Numbered from the stretch's first letter, positions 28,768-38,304 are shown. The stretch: 64,000 nt of DNA from Leptotrichia wadei (GCF_007990445.1 NZ_AP019841.1:930001-994000); one strand, 5' to 3'. The notes: generated from the letters alone by a model not told the origin. Program-made: numbers and translations.

Positions 28768-28841
28768 TATAGCAAAACTGATTTAAAATTTAACTTAAAA
28801 GTTATGATTGCTTTGCTCAAATCCTAAGTTTATATGATTTT
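28768..28841. repeat. Dispersed repeat B, copy 1
   Basis: A 74-bp stretch that aligns without gaps to 32756-32829, about three quarters identical by eye. The best-conserved part is CTCAAATCYTAARTTTATAT. It has no ORF. It occupies most of the otherwise empty gap between the Sel1 gene and ktrA (28623-28965). Confidence 0.55.
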
Positions 28842-28965
28842 GAATAGGGTCAAATATAATAATGTGTTTGTTTTAAATTTTTTTAACAAGAGATTCTGAT
28901 TCTCCTTACCAGAAAGTAAATAAAATATATTTAAATTATAAATTTGCTATTTCAAAATAATAGTA

Positions 28966-29637
28966 TTAATTTTCCAAGTATTCTTTATTAAATTGTATCA
29001 TTTTTTCGACATTTGCAATAACTAAAAGCATATCATTTTCTAAAATTTTTTCATCTGGTAAAAGCGATATTCTAAGTTCTTCGCTTTCCCTTTTTATCCC
29101 AATTACATTCATTTCGTATTTTTTTCTCAAATTCAGTTCAATTAGATTTTTGCCTATAATTCTTTTCGGAACTTTAAATTCAAAAATCCTGTATTTTTCA
29201 GAAAATTTTAAATGTTCTGTGACATCTGGCTTTAAAAATTCAAAAGCTAAATCTATTCCAACTGTTTCATCAGGAAATACAACTTTAGTTGCTCCAATTT
29301 TTTCCAAAACCTTTCCTTCAATTTTTGTAATAGCTTTACAAATAATAGTTTTTATTCCTAATTCTTTTAACATAACCGTGACTAATGCACTTGTTTGCAA
29401 ACTGCCCTCAATACAAATAAATGCTACCTCAAAATCATCGCTATTTACCATTTTCTTTAGTGAATTTTCTTCTGTTACATCAAAAGAAACTGCTTCTCCG
29501 ACGGTACCATCGTCTATTATTTGCTGTATAAGTTCCTCATTTTTGTCGATTACAAGTACAGTTTCATTGTGTCTATAAAGTGTTTTTGCAATACTTCTCC
29601 CGAATTTTCCTGCTCCTATAACTAAATATCCTGCCAT
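28966..29637 (-). CDS. ktrA: Potassium uptake regulator (TrkA/KtrA family)
   Basis: A 223-residue RCK protein. The N-terminal Rossmann NAD/ATP-binding domain starts YLVIGAGKFGRSIAKTL and continues VLVIDKNEE, and the C-terminal TrkA_C half (about residues 140-223) ends with LLPDEKILENDMLLVIAN. It forms the cytoplasmic gating ring of the Ktr potassium transporter and senses nucleotides. It lies 15 nt downstream of ktrB in one transcript. Confidence 0.93.
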   Translation of the reverse strand: MAGYLVIGAGKFGRSIAKTLYRHNETVLVIDKNEELIQQIIDDGTVGEAVSFDVTEENSLKKMVNSDDFEVAFICIEGSLQTSALVTVMLKELGIKTIICKAITKIEGKVLEKIGATKVVFPDETVGIDLAFEFLKPDVTEHLKFSEKYRIFEFKVPKRIIGKNLIELNLRKKYEMNVIGIKRESEELRISLLPDEKILENDMLLVIANVEKMIQFNKEYLEN

Positions 29638-29652
29638 TTTTCCTCCTCAAAA

Positions 29653-31011
29653 TTATCCTATCAAAATATTTTCTTGTGGATAAGTATAATGTCCTTTTTT
29701 TAAATTTGACTTTGACAATGCCAAAGTGATTGTGAGCGGTCCAACTCTTCCAACGAACATTGTAACAATAAGTATAAATTTTGAAATATCCGAAAGACTT
29801 GGTGTCAAATCTCTAGAAAGTCCAACTGTTCCAAATGCTGAATATACTTCAAATGCCAAATCCAGAAAATTTTTATTTCTTTCAAATAAAATTAATAAAA
29901 ATACACAAATTACCGTATAAATAAGTGAAATAAATAATATAGCGATTGCTTTGCTATAAATTCTCCAGCTAATACTTCTCTTGTCATATTCGACTGCATC
30001 CTTATTTTTAAGTGTTGCCAAAGTTCCTAAGACTATAAGCCCAAGCGTCGTAGTCTTTATTCCGCCACCAGTTGAGCCTGGAGAAGCGCCGATAAACATT
30101 AAAATAATAAATAAAAGTGAAGTTGACCTTTTTAGACCTAAAATTGAAATTGTGTTAAATCCAGCGGTTCTCGTTGATACACTTTGAAAAAATGATGCTT
30201 CTAATTTTTGCACAAAAGATAAGTTTCCAATCGTGCTTTTATTGGAATATTCCAAGATAAACATTGCAAATGTTCCAGCAATTATTAAAAAAATGGATAT
30301 TTTAATGCTCAATTTAGTTGTCAAAGTCAGTCTTTTCTCCTTTTTCGTAAAAACATTGTAGCAATTTAAAATTGTTGAAAATCCGATTCCGCCTAGAAAT
30401 ATTAGAAGTGGAATTGTAATATTTATCAAAAAACTGTTTTTAAATCCATATAAATTGTCTGAAAATAATGAAAATCCAGCATTGCAAAATGCTGACACAG
30501 AATGGAAAAGTGAATAATAAACTGCTTTAAAAAAACTAAACCTTTTTATAAATTCAAAAAATAAAACAATAGCTCCAATAAATTCAATCAAGATTACAGA
30601 AAAAATAACTTTTTTCACATATTCTTCAATTCTAAAAGTTGTGTCAATGTTTATATCTTCTTGAACTATTTTTTTGGTATAATATCCAATTTTCTTTGAA
30701 ATCATAATAATTATAACTGATGTGAACGTTATAACCCCAAGTCCTCCAAGCTGTATCAAAATCAAAATTATAATTTGCCCGAAAGTATTGTAAACACTGC
30801 CAATATCAATACTAGAAAGCCCTGTCACACAAATAGCTGAAGTTGCTATAAAAAATCCATCAATCAACTTTACACTTTTTCCATAATTCACAGAAATCGG
30901 CAAAGATAATAAAATTCCGCCTAAAACTGTCACTATTACAAATGATAATAATATTGTCATATATGGTGAAAAAGATTTATTTTTAAAAAACATTTCATTT
31001 CCTCTATTCAT
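29653..31011 (-). CDS. ktrB: Potassium transporter membrane subunit (TrkH/KtrB family)
   Basis: About 450 residues with the fourfold membrane-pore-membrane design of TrkH/KtrB. Selectivity-filter-like glycine loops are seen at AICVTGLSS, VSAFCNAGFS, STRTAGFNT and SAFGTVGLS. It mediates potassium uptake with KtrA. Two starts are possible: ATG at 31011 or the ATG six codons later (30993), which has the better-placed AGAGGAAA ribosome site. A promoter lies 35-65 nt upstream. Confidence 0.93.
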   Translation of the reverse strand: MNRGNEMFFKNKSFSPYMTILLSFVIVTVLGGILLSLPISVNYGKSVKLIDGFFIATSAICVTGLSSIDIGSVYNTFGQIIILILIQLGGLGVITFTSVIIIMISKKIGYYTKKIVQEDINIDTTFRIEEYVKKVIFSVILIEFIGAIVLFFEFIKRFSFFKAVYYSLFHSVSAFCNAGFSLFSDNLYGFKNSFLINITIPLLIFLGGIGFSTILNCYNVFTKKEKRLTLTTKLSIKISIFLIIAGTFAMFILEYSNKSTIGNLSFVQKLEASFFQSVSTRTAGFNTISILGLKRSTSLLFIILMFIGASPGSTGGGIKTTTLGLIVLGTLATLKNKDAVEYDKRSISWRIYSKAIAILFISLIYTVICVFLLILFERNKNFLDLAFEVYSAFGTVGLSRDLTPSLSDISKFILIVTMFVGRVGPLTITLALSKSNLKKGHYTYPQENILIG

Positions 31012-31045
31012 TTTTCCTTTTTAAATTATTTAATTCTTTAAAATA

Positions 31046-31074
31046 AATATACCACATTCAATTTTTTTTGTCAA
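31046..31074 (-). promoter_or_regulatory. Promoter of ktrBA
   Basis: On the minus strand TTGACA (31074-31069), a 17-bp spacer and TATATT (31051-31046). The rest of the 405-nt gap (31012-31416) contains the inverted-repeat element at 31252-31372 and otherwise nothing I recognise. Confidence 0.65.
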
Positions 31075-31251
31075 TTATGGAAATTAAGAAAAATTTTATA
31101 AACATAGATATTTGGTTATGTAAATTTAATTACCTCTAATTTTTGCTCTCTCTCAAGGATTAAAAAAGGTTTGACAAGTTTGATTAATTGTGATAAATTT
31201 AAAAAAGTCATTTGATTTATTTAAGATAAATAATAAAAATTATCTAGGCAG

Positions 31252-31372
31252 TTGTAAAAGTAAAATTGAATAACAGTAGTATTTATGGTTAAGCCCCTTG
31301 TCCAAAAGTGGAGAAAAGAAGAAAATTAAATGTAAAAATACTGTATTTATCGTACTTTTCAGACTTTTACAA
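31252..31372. repeat. Inverted-repeat-bounded intergenic element
   Basis: A 121-bp stretch bounded by a perfect 10-bp inverted repeat, TTGTAAAAGT (31252-31261) and ACTTTTACAA (31363-31372), with a second nested imperfect pair (CAGTAGTATTT and AAATACTG). No coding potential. The shape is that of a miniature inverted-repeat element or a long hairpin RNA; no second copy was found in the window. Confidence 0.45.
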
Positions 31373-31416
31373 ATGACTAAATAAAAATTATTAGAAAGGA
31401 GAGAAATACTAAAAAT

Positions 31417-31860
31417 ATGGAATTTTATAATTTTAATTATTTAGAAAACCAAAAATTTGTAACGGATAAATTTTTTCTTGTTGTAATTATTTTCGTAATT
31501 GCATTTATTGTATTTGCATTTTGGAAATGGTTTAAAGGAAGCATTTCACTTAGAGATAAACAGCTTAGTTTGCTTGGATTGATGTTTATTTTCTTATTTG
31601 CATTATATCATTATGATAATTATAGAGCGAAAAATAATGAAGAAAAAGTTTATAAAAATTCGGCAAGCGTTATAAAAAAATTATCTGAAAAATTTAAAGT
31701 TAATGAAAATGATATTTTTATAAATACACCTGAAATAACAGAGGATACTGTTTATAAAATAAAAGACAAATTTTACCAAATTCACTGGGTAGGAAATAAT
31801 ATCTTGGTTGAACAAATGACAGTGCCTTATGTGGATGAAGTTAAAACAATTAAAGAATAA
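31417..31860 (+). CDS. DUF3290 family membrane protein
   Basis: A 147-residue protein with two hydrophobic segments (about residues 18-40 and 50-68) and a soluble C-terminal domain. The shape, the segment FYNFNYLENQ at the N-terminus, and the adjacent DUF421 gene match the DUF3290 family. DUF3290 and DUF421 genes are commonly paired; their joint function is unknown. An AAAGGAGAG ribosome site precedes the start. Confidence 0.75.
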   Translation: MEFYNFNYLENQKFVTDKFFLVVIIFVIAFIVFAFWKWFKGSISLRDKQLSLLGLMFIFLFALYHYDNYRAKNNEEKVYKNSASVIKKLSEKFKVNENDIFINTPEITEDTVYKIKDKFYQIHWVGNNILVEQMTVPYVDEVKTIKE

Positions 31861-31907
31861 TAGCATTTAAGTTGAAAAAATATAAAAGAAAGGAAGATGA
31901 TGTAATT

Positions 31908-32540
31908 TTGGATTTTATAATTCTTGTTGCAATAAAACTTACAATTGGATTTATTGCATTAGTTTTGTTTATGAATTTAAATGGACGCAGCCAACTGGCA
32001 CCAACATCAACAGAAGATCAAATAGGTAATTATGTCCTTGGGGGAATTATCGGTGGTGTAATTTATAGTCCAAATATATCAATAATTCAATTTTTAATAG
32101 TTCTTTTGATATGGGGACTTCTAATGACAATAACTGATTTTCTAAAAAATACAAATAAAAGCGTAAAAAAAATGATAGATGGACAAGTTGTATACTTAAT
32201 AAGAGATGGAAAAATGCTAACAGAAAATTTTGCACAAGCGACACTTTCAATTCCTGATTTTTACACAAAGTTGAGAACAAAAGGTGTTATGCAAATATCA
32301 GATATAGAAGAAGCTTTTATGGAATCAAATGGACAACTTATCGTTATAAAAAAAGGTGAAGACGGTTATTCAAATTTATTAGTTTCTGAAGGGAATATAC
32401 AAGAGGATAACTTGAAACATATTGGAAAAGATGATAATTGGTTGAAGGAAGAGTTGGCGAAATATAACGTTACTGATCTTGGTGAACTTTTCATTGTTGA
32501 ATATAGCGGTGATGGAAAACTTTTTATTGTGAAAAAATAG
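31908..32540 (+). CDS. DUF421 (YetF/YcaP-like) membrane protein
   Basis: About 210 residues: N-terminal transmembrane helices (LVAIKLTIGFIALVLF, and a second and third around IGGVIYSPNISIIQFLIVLLIW) and a C-terminal cytoplasmic domain beginning near VVYLIRDGKMLTENFAQA, as in DUF421. I prefer the TTG at 31908 over the TTG at 31872, because AAAGGAAG lies between them and family proteins start close to the first helix. It is cotranscribed with the DUF3290 gene. A general stress or envelope role is suggested for the family but not proven. Confidence 0.78.
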   Translation: MDFIILVAIKLTIGFIALVLFMNLNGRSQLAPTSTEDQIGNYVLGGIIGGVIYSPNISIIQFLIVLLIWGLLMTITDFLKNTNKSVKKMIDGQVVYLIRDGKMLTENFAQATLSIPDFYTKLRTKGVMQISDIEEAFMESNGQLIVIKKGEDGYSNLLVSEGNIQEDNLKHIGKDDNWLKEELAKYNVTDLGELFIVEYSGDGKLFIVKK

Positions 32541-32556
32541 AAAAATTTTAAGAGAG

Positions 32557-32603
32557 AAAAATACTTAAATGGCGATATAGTTTGCTAGTTGAGTATTTTT
32601 TAT
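32557..32603 (+). terminator. Terminator after the DUF3290-DUF421 pair
   Basis: AAAATACTTAA pairs with TTGAGTATTTT (one G-T pair) and is followed by T-rich sequence. Confidence 0.6.
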
Positions 32604-32755
32604 TTTATTGCTAAAATTTTAGACACATATAAATATTAATCTAATTTTAAAAATTCAGATTGAAAAAATTATCAGATGTGATATAATATTATTGTAAAAG
32701 TAAAAATTAATTGAAAAAAAGAATTTACAGAATAAATATTTTATACTATAATAAA

Positions 32756-32829
32756 CATAGTGAAACTAATCTAAAATCAGAAACAAAAGTTGTGACTATT
32801 TTACTCAAATCTTAAATTTATATGATTTT
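32756..32829. repeat. Dispersed repeat B, copy 2
   Basis: Same orientation and same 74-bp length as the copy at 28768-28841. It lies about 100 nt upstream of the carboxynorspermidine synthase gene, so it is probably within its 5' region. The rest of that 389-nt gap (32541-32929) holds only the preceding terminator. Confidence 0.55.
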
Positions 32830-32929
32830 TAACGGTTTAATTTTGAATGAGTTTGAGTATGTTAGTAAAAAAAGGATTGAAGGCAATATTTAAAGTAAAA
32901 AATAAAATAAATTTGAGGAGGCGGAAATA

Positions 32930-34144
32930 ATGGGAAAAAAAGCATTAGTAATTGGAGCTGGAGGAGTATCGAATGTAGTTTGCCATAAGTGTGCACAAAA
33001 TTCAGAAGTGTTTAGTTCAATTATGATAGCTAGCCGTACGAAGGCGAAATGTGATGAAATTAAGGAAAGAATTGAAAAAAGCAAATATGCAGGAAGAATT
33101 GAGATCCAGACTGCACAGGTGGATGCTAATAATGTACCTGAGTTGGTAGCGTTGATTAAAGAATACAAGCCTGACATTGTGATAAATGTGGCTTTGCCGT
33201 ATCAAGATTTGACAATTATGGATGCTTGTCTTGAAACTAAAACTGACTATTTGGATACAGCGAATTATGAGCCATTGGATACTGCTAAATTTGAGTATAA
33301 ATGGCAATGGGCTTATAAGGAAAAATTTGAAAAGGCTGGGATTACGGCTATTTTGGGAAGCGGATTTGATCCAGGTGTTACAGGAGTGTTTTCAGCATAT
33401 GCACAAAAGCATTATTTTGATGAAATAAATTATATTGATATTCTTGATGCAAATGCTGGAGATCACGGTTATCCATTTGCGACAAATTTTAATCCTGAAA
33501 TTAATATTAGGGAAGTTACTGCTAACGGAAGTTACTGGGAAGATGGAAAATGGGTGGAAACAGAACCTATGGAAATTAAAAGAGTATATAATTTTCCGCA
33601 AATTGGTGAAAAAGATATGTATTTATTGCACCATGAAGAACTAGAATCACTTGCTGTAAATATTAAAGGAATTAAAAGAATCAGATTTTTTATGACTTTT
33701 GGACAAAGTTACCTAACTCATTTGAAAGTACTTGAAAATGTTGGAATGACTTCGATTGAACCGATAGAATTTGAAGGAAAACAAATTGTGCCATTACAAT
33801 TTTTGACGGCAGTATTACCTGATCCAGCTTCGCTTGGGCCTAGAACAAAAGGTAAAACAAATATTGGAAATATTTTTAGAGGTAAAAAAGATGGAGTTGA
33901 AAAAACTTACTATGTTTATAATGTGTGCGACCATCAAGAATGTTATAAGGAAGTCAGTTCACAAGCAATTTCCTATACAACAGGCGTTCCAGCAATGATT
34001 GGGGCTGCAATGGTGCTTACTGGAGAATGGAAAAAACCAGGAGTGTTTAATGTAGAAGAAATGAATCCAGATCCATTTATGGATGCATTAAATAAATTTG
34101 GATTGCCTTGGGTTGAAGATTTTAATCCAGTATTAGTTGATTAA
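32930..34144 (+). CDS. Carboxynorspermidine synthase-like (saccharopine dehydrogenase family)
   Basis: A 404-residue NAD(P)-dependent enzyme with an N-terminal Rossmann fold (ALVIGAGGVSNVVCHKCAQN) and the family blocks VINVALPYQDLTIMDACL, GSGFDPGVTGVFSAYAQK and DANAGDHGYPFATNFNPE. These match the Lys1-type group that includes carboxynorspermidine synthase, which condenses aspartate semialdehyde with a diamine in an alternative polyamine route. The decarboxylase partner nspC is not in the window. Other saccharopine dehydrogenase-family activities remain possible. A strong GGAGGCGG ribosome site precedes the start. Confidence 0.82.
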   Translation: MGKKALVIGAGGVSNVVCHKCAQNSEVFSSIMIASRTKAKCDEIKERIEKSKYAGRIEIQTAQVDANNVPELVALIKEYKPDIVINVALPYQDLTIMDACLETKTDYLDTANYEPLDTAKFEYKWQWAYKEKFEKAGITAILGSGFDPGVTGVFSAYAQKHYFDEINYIDILDANAGDHGYPFATNFNPEINIREVTANGSYWEDGKWVETEPMEIKRVYNFPQIGEKDMYLLHHEELESLAVNIKGIKRIRFFMTFGQSYLTHLKVLENVGMTSIEPIEFEGKQIVPLQFLTAVLPDPASLGPRTKGKTNIGNIFRGKKDGVEKTYYVYNVCDHQECYKEVSSQAISYTTGVPAMIGAAMVLTGEWKKPGVFNVEEMNPDPFMDALNKFGLPWVEDFNPVLVD

Positions 34145-34259
34145 TTATTTTGAAAGAGTAAGTTATAGGTAAATTACTGTAAAAATAATAGTTGAAGAAA
34201 CATTATTGTAATATTTAATAATTATTTCTAAATTTTTTCTTTATTATTAAAAGAAAAAT

Positions 34260-34288
34260 TTGACTAATTTGATTATATGTGGTAACAT
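34260..34288 (+). promoter_or_regulatory. Candidate promoter of crr
   Basis: TTGACT (34260-34265), a 17-bp spacer and TAACAT (34283-34288), about 48 nt upstream of the crr start codon. Confidence 0.5.
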
Positions 34289-34335
34289 TAAAATGAGATA
34301 ATTAAAATATAAATAAATAAATTGGAGGAATTAAA

Positions 34336-34854
34336 ATGGGATTATTTGATTTATTCAAAAAAGGTAACAAAGGTGAAGAAGTTAAAAAAGAATTTGATGG
34401 GAAAGTAATAGCTCCTATTTCAGGAAATTTAATGCCTTTGTCAGAAGTGCCTGATGAAGTTTTTGCACAAAAAATGATAGGAGATGGAATTGCAATTGAA
34501 CCAACTGCATCAGGTGTGATGGTTGCACCAGCTTCTGGAAGAATAGAAAAAATATTTGATACTAACCATGCTTTTAGTATTGTAACACCTGCTGGAATTG
34601 AAATTTTCGTGCACCTTGGAATGGATACAGTTAAACTTGAAGGAAAAGGATTTGAAAGAATTGCAGAAGAAGGAGCAGTAGTAAAAGCAGGAGATCCAAT
34701 TGTTAAATATGATTACGACTTCTTAAAAGCAAATGCAAAATCAATTATTACACCAGTAATAATTTCAAATAGTGATGACTACAGTTCATTAAACCCAGTT
34801 GAATCTGGAAAAGCAGTAGCTGGAGAAACACTTGTATTGAATGTTGTAAAATAG
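34336..34854 (+). CDS. crr: PTS glucose-type IIA component
   Basis: A 172-residue stand-alone EIIA(Glc). The phosphorylated His is His93 in EIFVHLGMDTV, and the second active-site His is His78 in TNHAFSIVTP. The N-terminal amphipathic start MGLFDLFKK is the classical membrane-anchoring helix of Crr. It passes phosphate from HPr to glucose-family EIIBC components and may regulate other transporters. The gene is monocistronic with a strong ribosome site and a shared bidirectional terminator. Confidence 0.95.
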   Translation: MGLFDLFKKGNKGEEVKKEFDGKVIAPISGNLMPLSEVPDEVFAQKMIGDGIAIEPTASGVMVAPASGRIEKIFDTNHAFSIVTPAGIEIFVHLGMDTVKLEGKGFERIAEEGAVVKAGDPIVKYDYDFLKANAKSIITPVIISNSDDYSSLNPVESGKAVAGETLVLNVVK

Positions 34855-34872
34855 TTTTAATCTCAGATTAAT

Positions 34873-34924
34873 AAAAAATCTCTATTTAAGCAAGAAAATT
34901 CTTACTTATCTAGAGATTTTTTTT
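34873..34924. terminator. Bidirectional terminator between crr and the MATE gene
   Basis: AAAAAATCTCTA (34873-34884) pairs with TAGAGATTTTTT (34911-34922). It has A-rich and T-rich flanks on both sides, so it can end transcripts from both convergent genes. It overlaps the last codons of the MATE gene. Confidence 0.85.
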
Positions 34925-36311
34925 GTAAATTTATATAATTATTGCTTCCTTTATTTTTAAAATCTTTTGTCCAGTTGATACTTTTTACAGAAATAAAGAA
35001 GATTAATCCTGCCAGTGTATTTGAAAATAAATTTCCCCAGAAAATTGAGTAAAGTCCAAGATATTTTTGAGTTACCAGGATAAAAATATATCTTAATAAC
35101 CATATTCTTAAAATAGACATAACTAAAGGAACTTTTGTTCTTCCAAGTGCAATAAAAACTCCTTGTGAAATCATAAAAATGCTAAATCCAATTACCGAAT
35201 ATGTATAAATGTGCAAAGCCTTATCAGCGATTTCAATAACTTTTGGAACTTTTGTAAAAGTTAGCACAAGAGGCATTGAAATTGGTAAAATCAGGATAAT
35301 TGTTAAAATAGAAAGTATAGCTCCTGTTCTCCAGCCAATTTTAAACACATCTTTAGACTTCTTCACATTTCCAGTTCCCATATTTATGCTAATCATGGAA
35401 GAAACTGTAGTTCCGATTGAAGATGGCAAAATAAAGCAGATTGCATTGATGTTAGAGGCAATTCCTTGTGCATTTAAGGCGATTGCACCGAATTTTTCCA
35501 TTTCTTTGTTTATAAGGAAAAATCCAAGATACAGGAAGGCATAGTTTAACATTGATGGAAAGCCGATATTTAGAAGTCTTTTTATTATAGGCAGTTTCAT
35601 TGAATAATTTCTTAAATCCAGCTTGACATCTCCATTTTTTAAAAATAAATCGTAAAACATCCAGATTGTGATTGCAATATAGGAAAAAAGCGAAGCCATT
35701 ACTGCACCCACAATTCCCATTTTTAAGACATATAGAAAAATTGAATTAAAAATTATTTTTAAAATTAACAATAAAAAAATTCTAATAAATGTAACTTCAG
35801 GTCGACCAATCGCATTTTTCGATGAATTATAAATTGCAGCCAAAAATACGAAGGGCATTACAAGTGAATACAGGGCAATGTAAATATAGACATTGTCACG
35901 AATTTCAGCGGTTGTATATTTGGAAATTATAAAGGCTGAAAATATACAGACTGGAATTATAAAAAGTCCAATAACAAAGCTGAAAACAAAAATCTGCAGC
36001 ATCGTTTCCTTTACAGCCAGCATTCTTCCTTTTCCATAAAGCCTTCCAAGCATAACAAGAGTAGCCACTCCAAGCCCTTGCGACAATGCAATCATAATAT
36101 TCAGTACAGGCTGGCTAAATGTCACAGAACTAGCCACTTCAACGCTTGTAAGCCTATTTAGGAATAAGCTGTCAGAAAGCGGAATAAGTGCCTGAATAAT
36201 TCCAACCAGCAATGTTGGGATGGATAGGAAAAGCAGAGTATTTATAACTTTTCCGTTTAAGATCATTTCACGGCGTTCTTCATTAGATTGGGTTTTGAAT
36301 ATTGTTTTCAT
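34902..36311 (-). CDS. MATE family efflux transporter
   Basis: A 469-residue protein with about 12 hydrophobic helices. The first half begins FLSIPTLLVGIIQALIPLSD, and VTFSQPVLNIMIALSQGLGV and MISINMGTGN match conserved MATE segments. It probably exports cationic drugs or metabolites using a sodium or proton gradient. It is monocistronic on the minus strand, with the ribosome site AAAGGAG upstream. Confidence 0.88.
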   Translation of the reverse strand: MKTIFKTQSNEERREMILNGKVINTLLFLSIPTLLVGIIQALIPLSDSLFLNRLTSVEVASSVTFSQPVLNIMIALSQGLGVATLVMLGRLYGKGRMLAVKETMLQIFVFSFVIGLFIIPVCIFSAFIISKYTTAEIRDNVYIYIALYSLVMPFVFLAAIYNSSKNAIGRPEVTFIRIFLLLILKIIFNSIFLYVLKMGIVGAVMASLFSYIAITIWMFYDLFLKNGDVKLDLRNYSMKLPIIKRLLNIGFPSMLNYAFLYLGFFLINKEMEKFGAIALNAQGIASNINAICFILPSSIGTTVSSMISINMGTGNVKKSKDVFKIGWRTGAILSILTIILILPISMPLVLTFTKVPKVIEIADKALHIYTYSVIGFSIFMISQGVFIALGRTKVPLVMSILRIWLLRYIFILVTQKYLGLYSIFWGNLFSNTLAGLIFFISVKSINWTKDFKNKGSNNYINLQKKSLDK

Positions 36312-36518
36312 TTTCTTTTCTCCTTTCTTTAAAAATTTATCGTATCTTATTATTATAGCACTTTTTTGAGAAATTTTAAAATATTTTTTTTCTTATGATT
36401 TTCTTTGTTTAGTTTGGTTAGTAAAATTTGAATTCAAATATAAAAAAAATTTATTTCTTTGGGAATTTTCTGTTTCTATAACTTGGATTTTTTATATATA
36501 AAAATACTGTTTTTTATA

Positions 36519-36610
36519 ACGGTAAATAAAAATAAATAAAACTTGACATTTTTTAAAAAAGTGATATAATAATTACGTAAGATATTTACGGTAAATAAAA
36601 ATAAGTAAAA
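36519..36610 (+). promoter_or_regulatory. Promoter of the Lon-like gene with flanking direct repeats and palindrome
   Basis: TTGACA (36543-36548), a 16-bp spacer and TATAAT (36565-36570). Two 23-bp direct repeats beginning ACGGTAAATAAAAATAA flank it (36519-36541 and 36588-36610; one mismatch). The second repeat overlaps the perfect palindrome TATTTACGGTAAATA (36583-36597), which lies at about +7 to +20, a classic repressor position. A related element is found in the next unit's promoter (38486-38537). Confidence 0.7.
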
Positions 36611-36643
36611 AATTATAAAATAAAAAATTGAAGGAGTAGAATT

Positions 36644-38284
36644 ATGGAAAAAGATTTTTTAAAAATATCTGAAAGTGAATCAGATTTTGAAAAAAAAATT
36701 GAGTTAGTAACTGAAAATATGGAAGAATTAAACATAAGTAAAGTAAATAGAATAAAAATAAAAGAGTATAAAGATTACTATGATGAAAATATGGGTTCTA
36801 CAGATTCAGATTTTATAAAAACAAAAAAATGTCTTGAAATTATTAGTAAACTTGACTGGAAGAGAACTCTAAAAGAAGAAAAAATTAATATTTCTAAAAT
36901 GAGAGAGTTTTTAAATAAAAAACATTATGGAATGGAAAAAGTAAAGGAAACAATTTTAGAAAGTTTAGCATTAAGATATTATATGCGAAAGTCAGGGGAA
37001 AAAATACCTATGATAATATGCTTGGCAGGTTCGGCAGGGATAGGAAAAACTTCAATAGCAGAAGCAGTATCAGAAGGTCTGGGTAGAGAATTCGAAAAGA
37101 TCTCTATGAGTAGTGTGACGACAGTATTTGAATTAACAGGGCTTACAAAAGGTTATACATCAGCTGCTCCAGGAAGAATTATAAAAACTTTAGCAAAGTT
37201 TGAAAGTGATAATCCTGTAATTTTACTAGATGAAATTGATAAGATCAATAAAAAAAATTATGATGGAGATATTGAAGGAGTTTTGCTTGAAATACTAGAT
37301 CCAGATCAAAATAAACGATTTAGAGATGAATATTTAGAAATAGAGTATGATTTATCAAATATTATATTTTTAGCCACTGCTAATGATCTAAGCAAGATTT
37401 CAGAACCATTAAAAAGCAGAATGGAAATTATTCATCTAGAAAGTTATAGTTTGGAGCAAAAGGTTGAAATTGCAAAAAAATATATAATTCCAAGTATAAA
37501 TAAAAAAATTGCTTCCAAGTTAGTTTTTGAAGATGATATTTTGAGATACATAATTGAAAATTATACAAATGAAGATGGAGTCAGAAAATTAAAGACAATT
37601 TTGATGAAAATTTATGGAAAAATTGCTAAAGATGCATTGGAAAAGAAAGAAATTCCTCAAATTTCTCTAGAAAACATCGATTCATTTATTTGTGCAGATA
37701 AAATCCCTGATGTATCATTAAAGATAAATGCTGATGAAGAAAGTGTAGGAGAAGTGATGGGAATGGCAGTAACTTCTTTTGGAGGAAGAGCTATGCCAAT
37801 TCAGACAGTTATTGTACCAGGAAACGGTAAGATAAAAATTACAGGAAATCTTTCAGATATTATGAAAGAAGGAATAGATGTAGCTATAACATACATAAGA
37901 AGTAAAAGTAAAGAATTTAATTTGAAAAATCCTGATTTTTTTGAAAAAAATGACATACATATACATTTTAGCGAAAATTCTATTCCAAAAGATGGACCTT
38001 CTGCTGGAATCGCTATTGTAACATCAATACTTTCAGCATTGAATGAAAAAGAAATGAAGCATAATATGGCTTTTACTGGAGAAATCACAATTTTGGGAAA
38101 AGTGCTCCCTGTAGGAGGAGTGGCTAGAAAGATAGAAGGAGCCTATAAATCTGGAATAAAAAGATTTTTTATCCCGAAAGAAAATGAAAGTAGTATAAAT
38201 TTAATAAATAAAACAATATTAAATGATATAGAAATAGAACTTGTGGAAAATTATGAACAAATTTATTCAAAAATTTTTGCATAG
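36644..38284 (+). CDS. Lon-type ATP-dependent protease lacking the N-terminal domain
   Basis: A 546-residue S16 protease; full Lon has about 770-800 residues. The LON substrate-binding N domain is missing, and the protein begins with a charged helical segment that runs into the Lon helix LNKKHYGMEKVKETILESLA. The AAA+ module has Walker A (GSAGIGKTS), Walker B (VILLDEIDKI) and the TANDLSKISEPLKSRM sensor region. The protease domain has the Ser-Lys dyad: Ser in KDGPSAG and Lys in GGVARKIEGAYKSG. It should be an active ATPase and protease with altered substrate choice. Upstream ribosome site GAAGGAG. It precedes an HsdS-like/HsdM-like unit with a similar promoter. Confidence 0.88.
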   Translation: MEKDFLKISESESDFEKKIELVTENMEELNISKVNRIKIKEYKDYYDENMGSTDSDFIKTKKCLEIISKLDWKRTLKEEKINISKMREFLNKKHYGMEKVKETILESLALRYYMRKSGEKIPMIICLAGSAGIGKTSIAEAVSEGLGREFEKISMSSVTTVFELTGLTKGYTSAAPGRIIKTLAKFESDNPVILLDEIDKINKKNYDGDIEGVLLEILDPDQNKRFRDEYLEIEYDLSNIIFLATANDLSKISEPLKSRMEIIHLESYSLEQKVEIAKKYIIPSINKKIASKLVFEDDILRYIIENYTNEDGVRKLKTILMKIYGKIAKDALEKKEIPQISLENIDSFICADKIPDVSLKINADEESVGEVMGMAVTSFGGRAMPIQTVIVPGNGKIKITGNLSDIMKEGIDVAITYIRSKSKEFNLKNPDFFEKNDIHIHFSENSIPKDGPSAGIAIVTSILSALNEKEMKHNMAFTGEITILGKVLPVGGVARKIEGAYKSGIKRFFIPKENESSINLINKTILNDIEIELVENYEQIYSKIFA

Positions 38285-38304
38285 TATAAAAAAGACTGAT
38301 AAAT

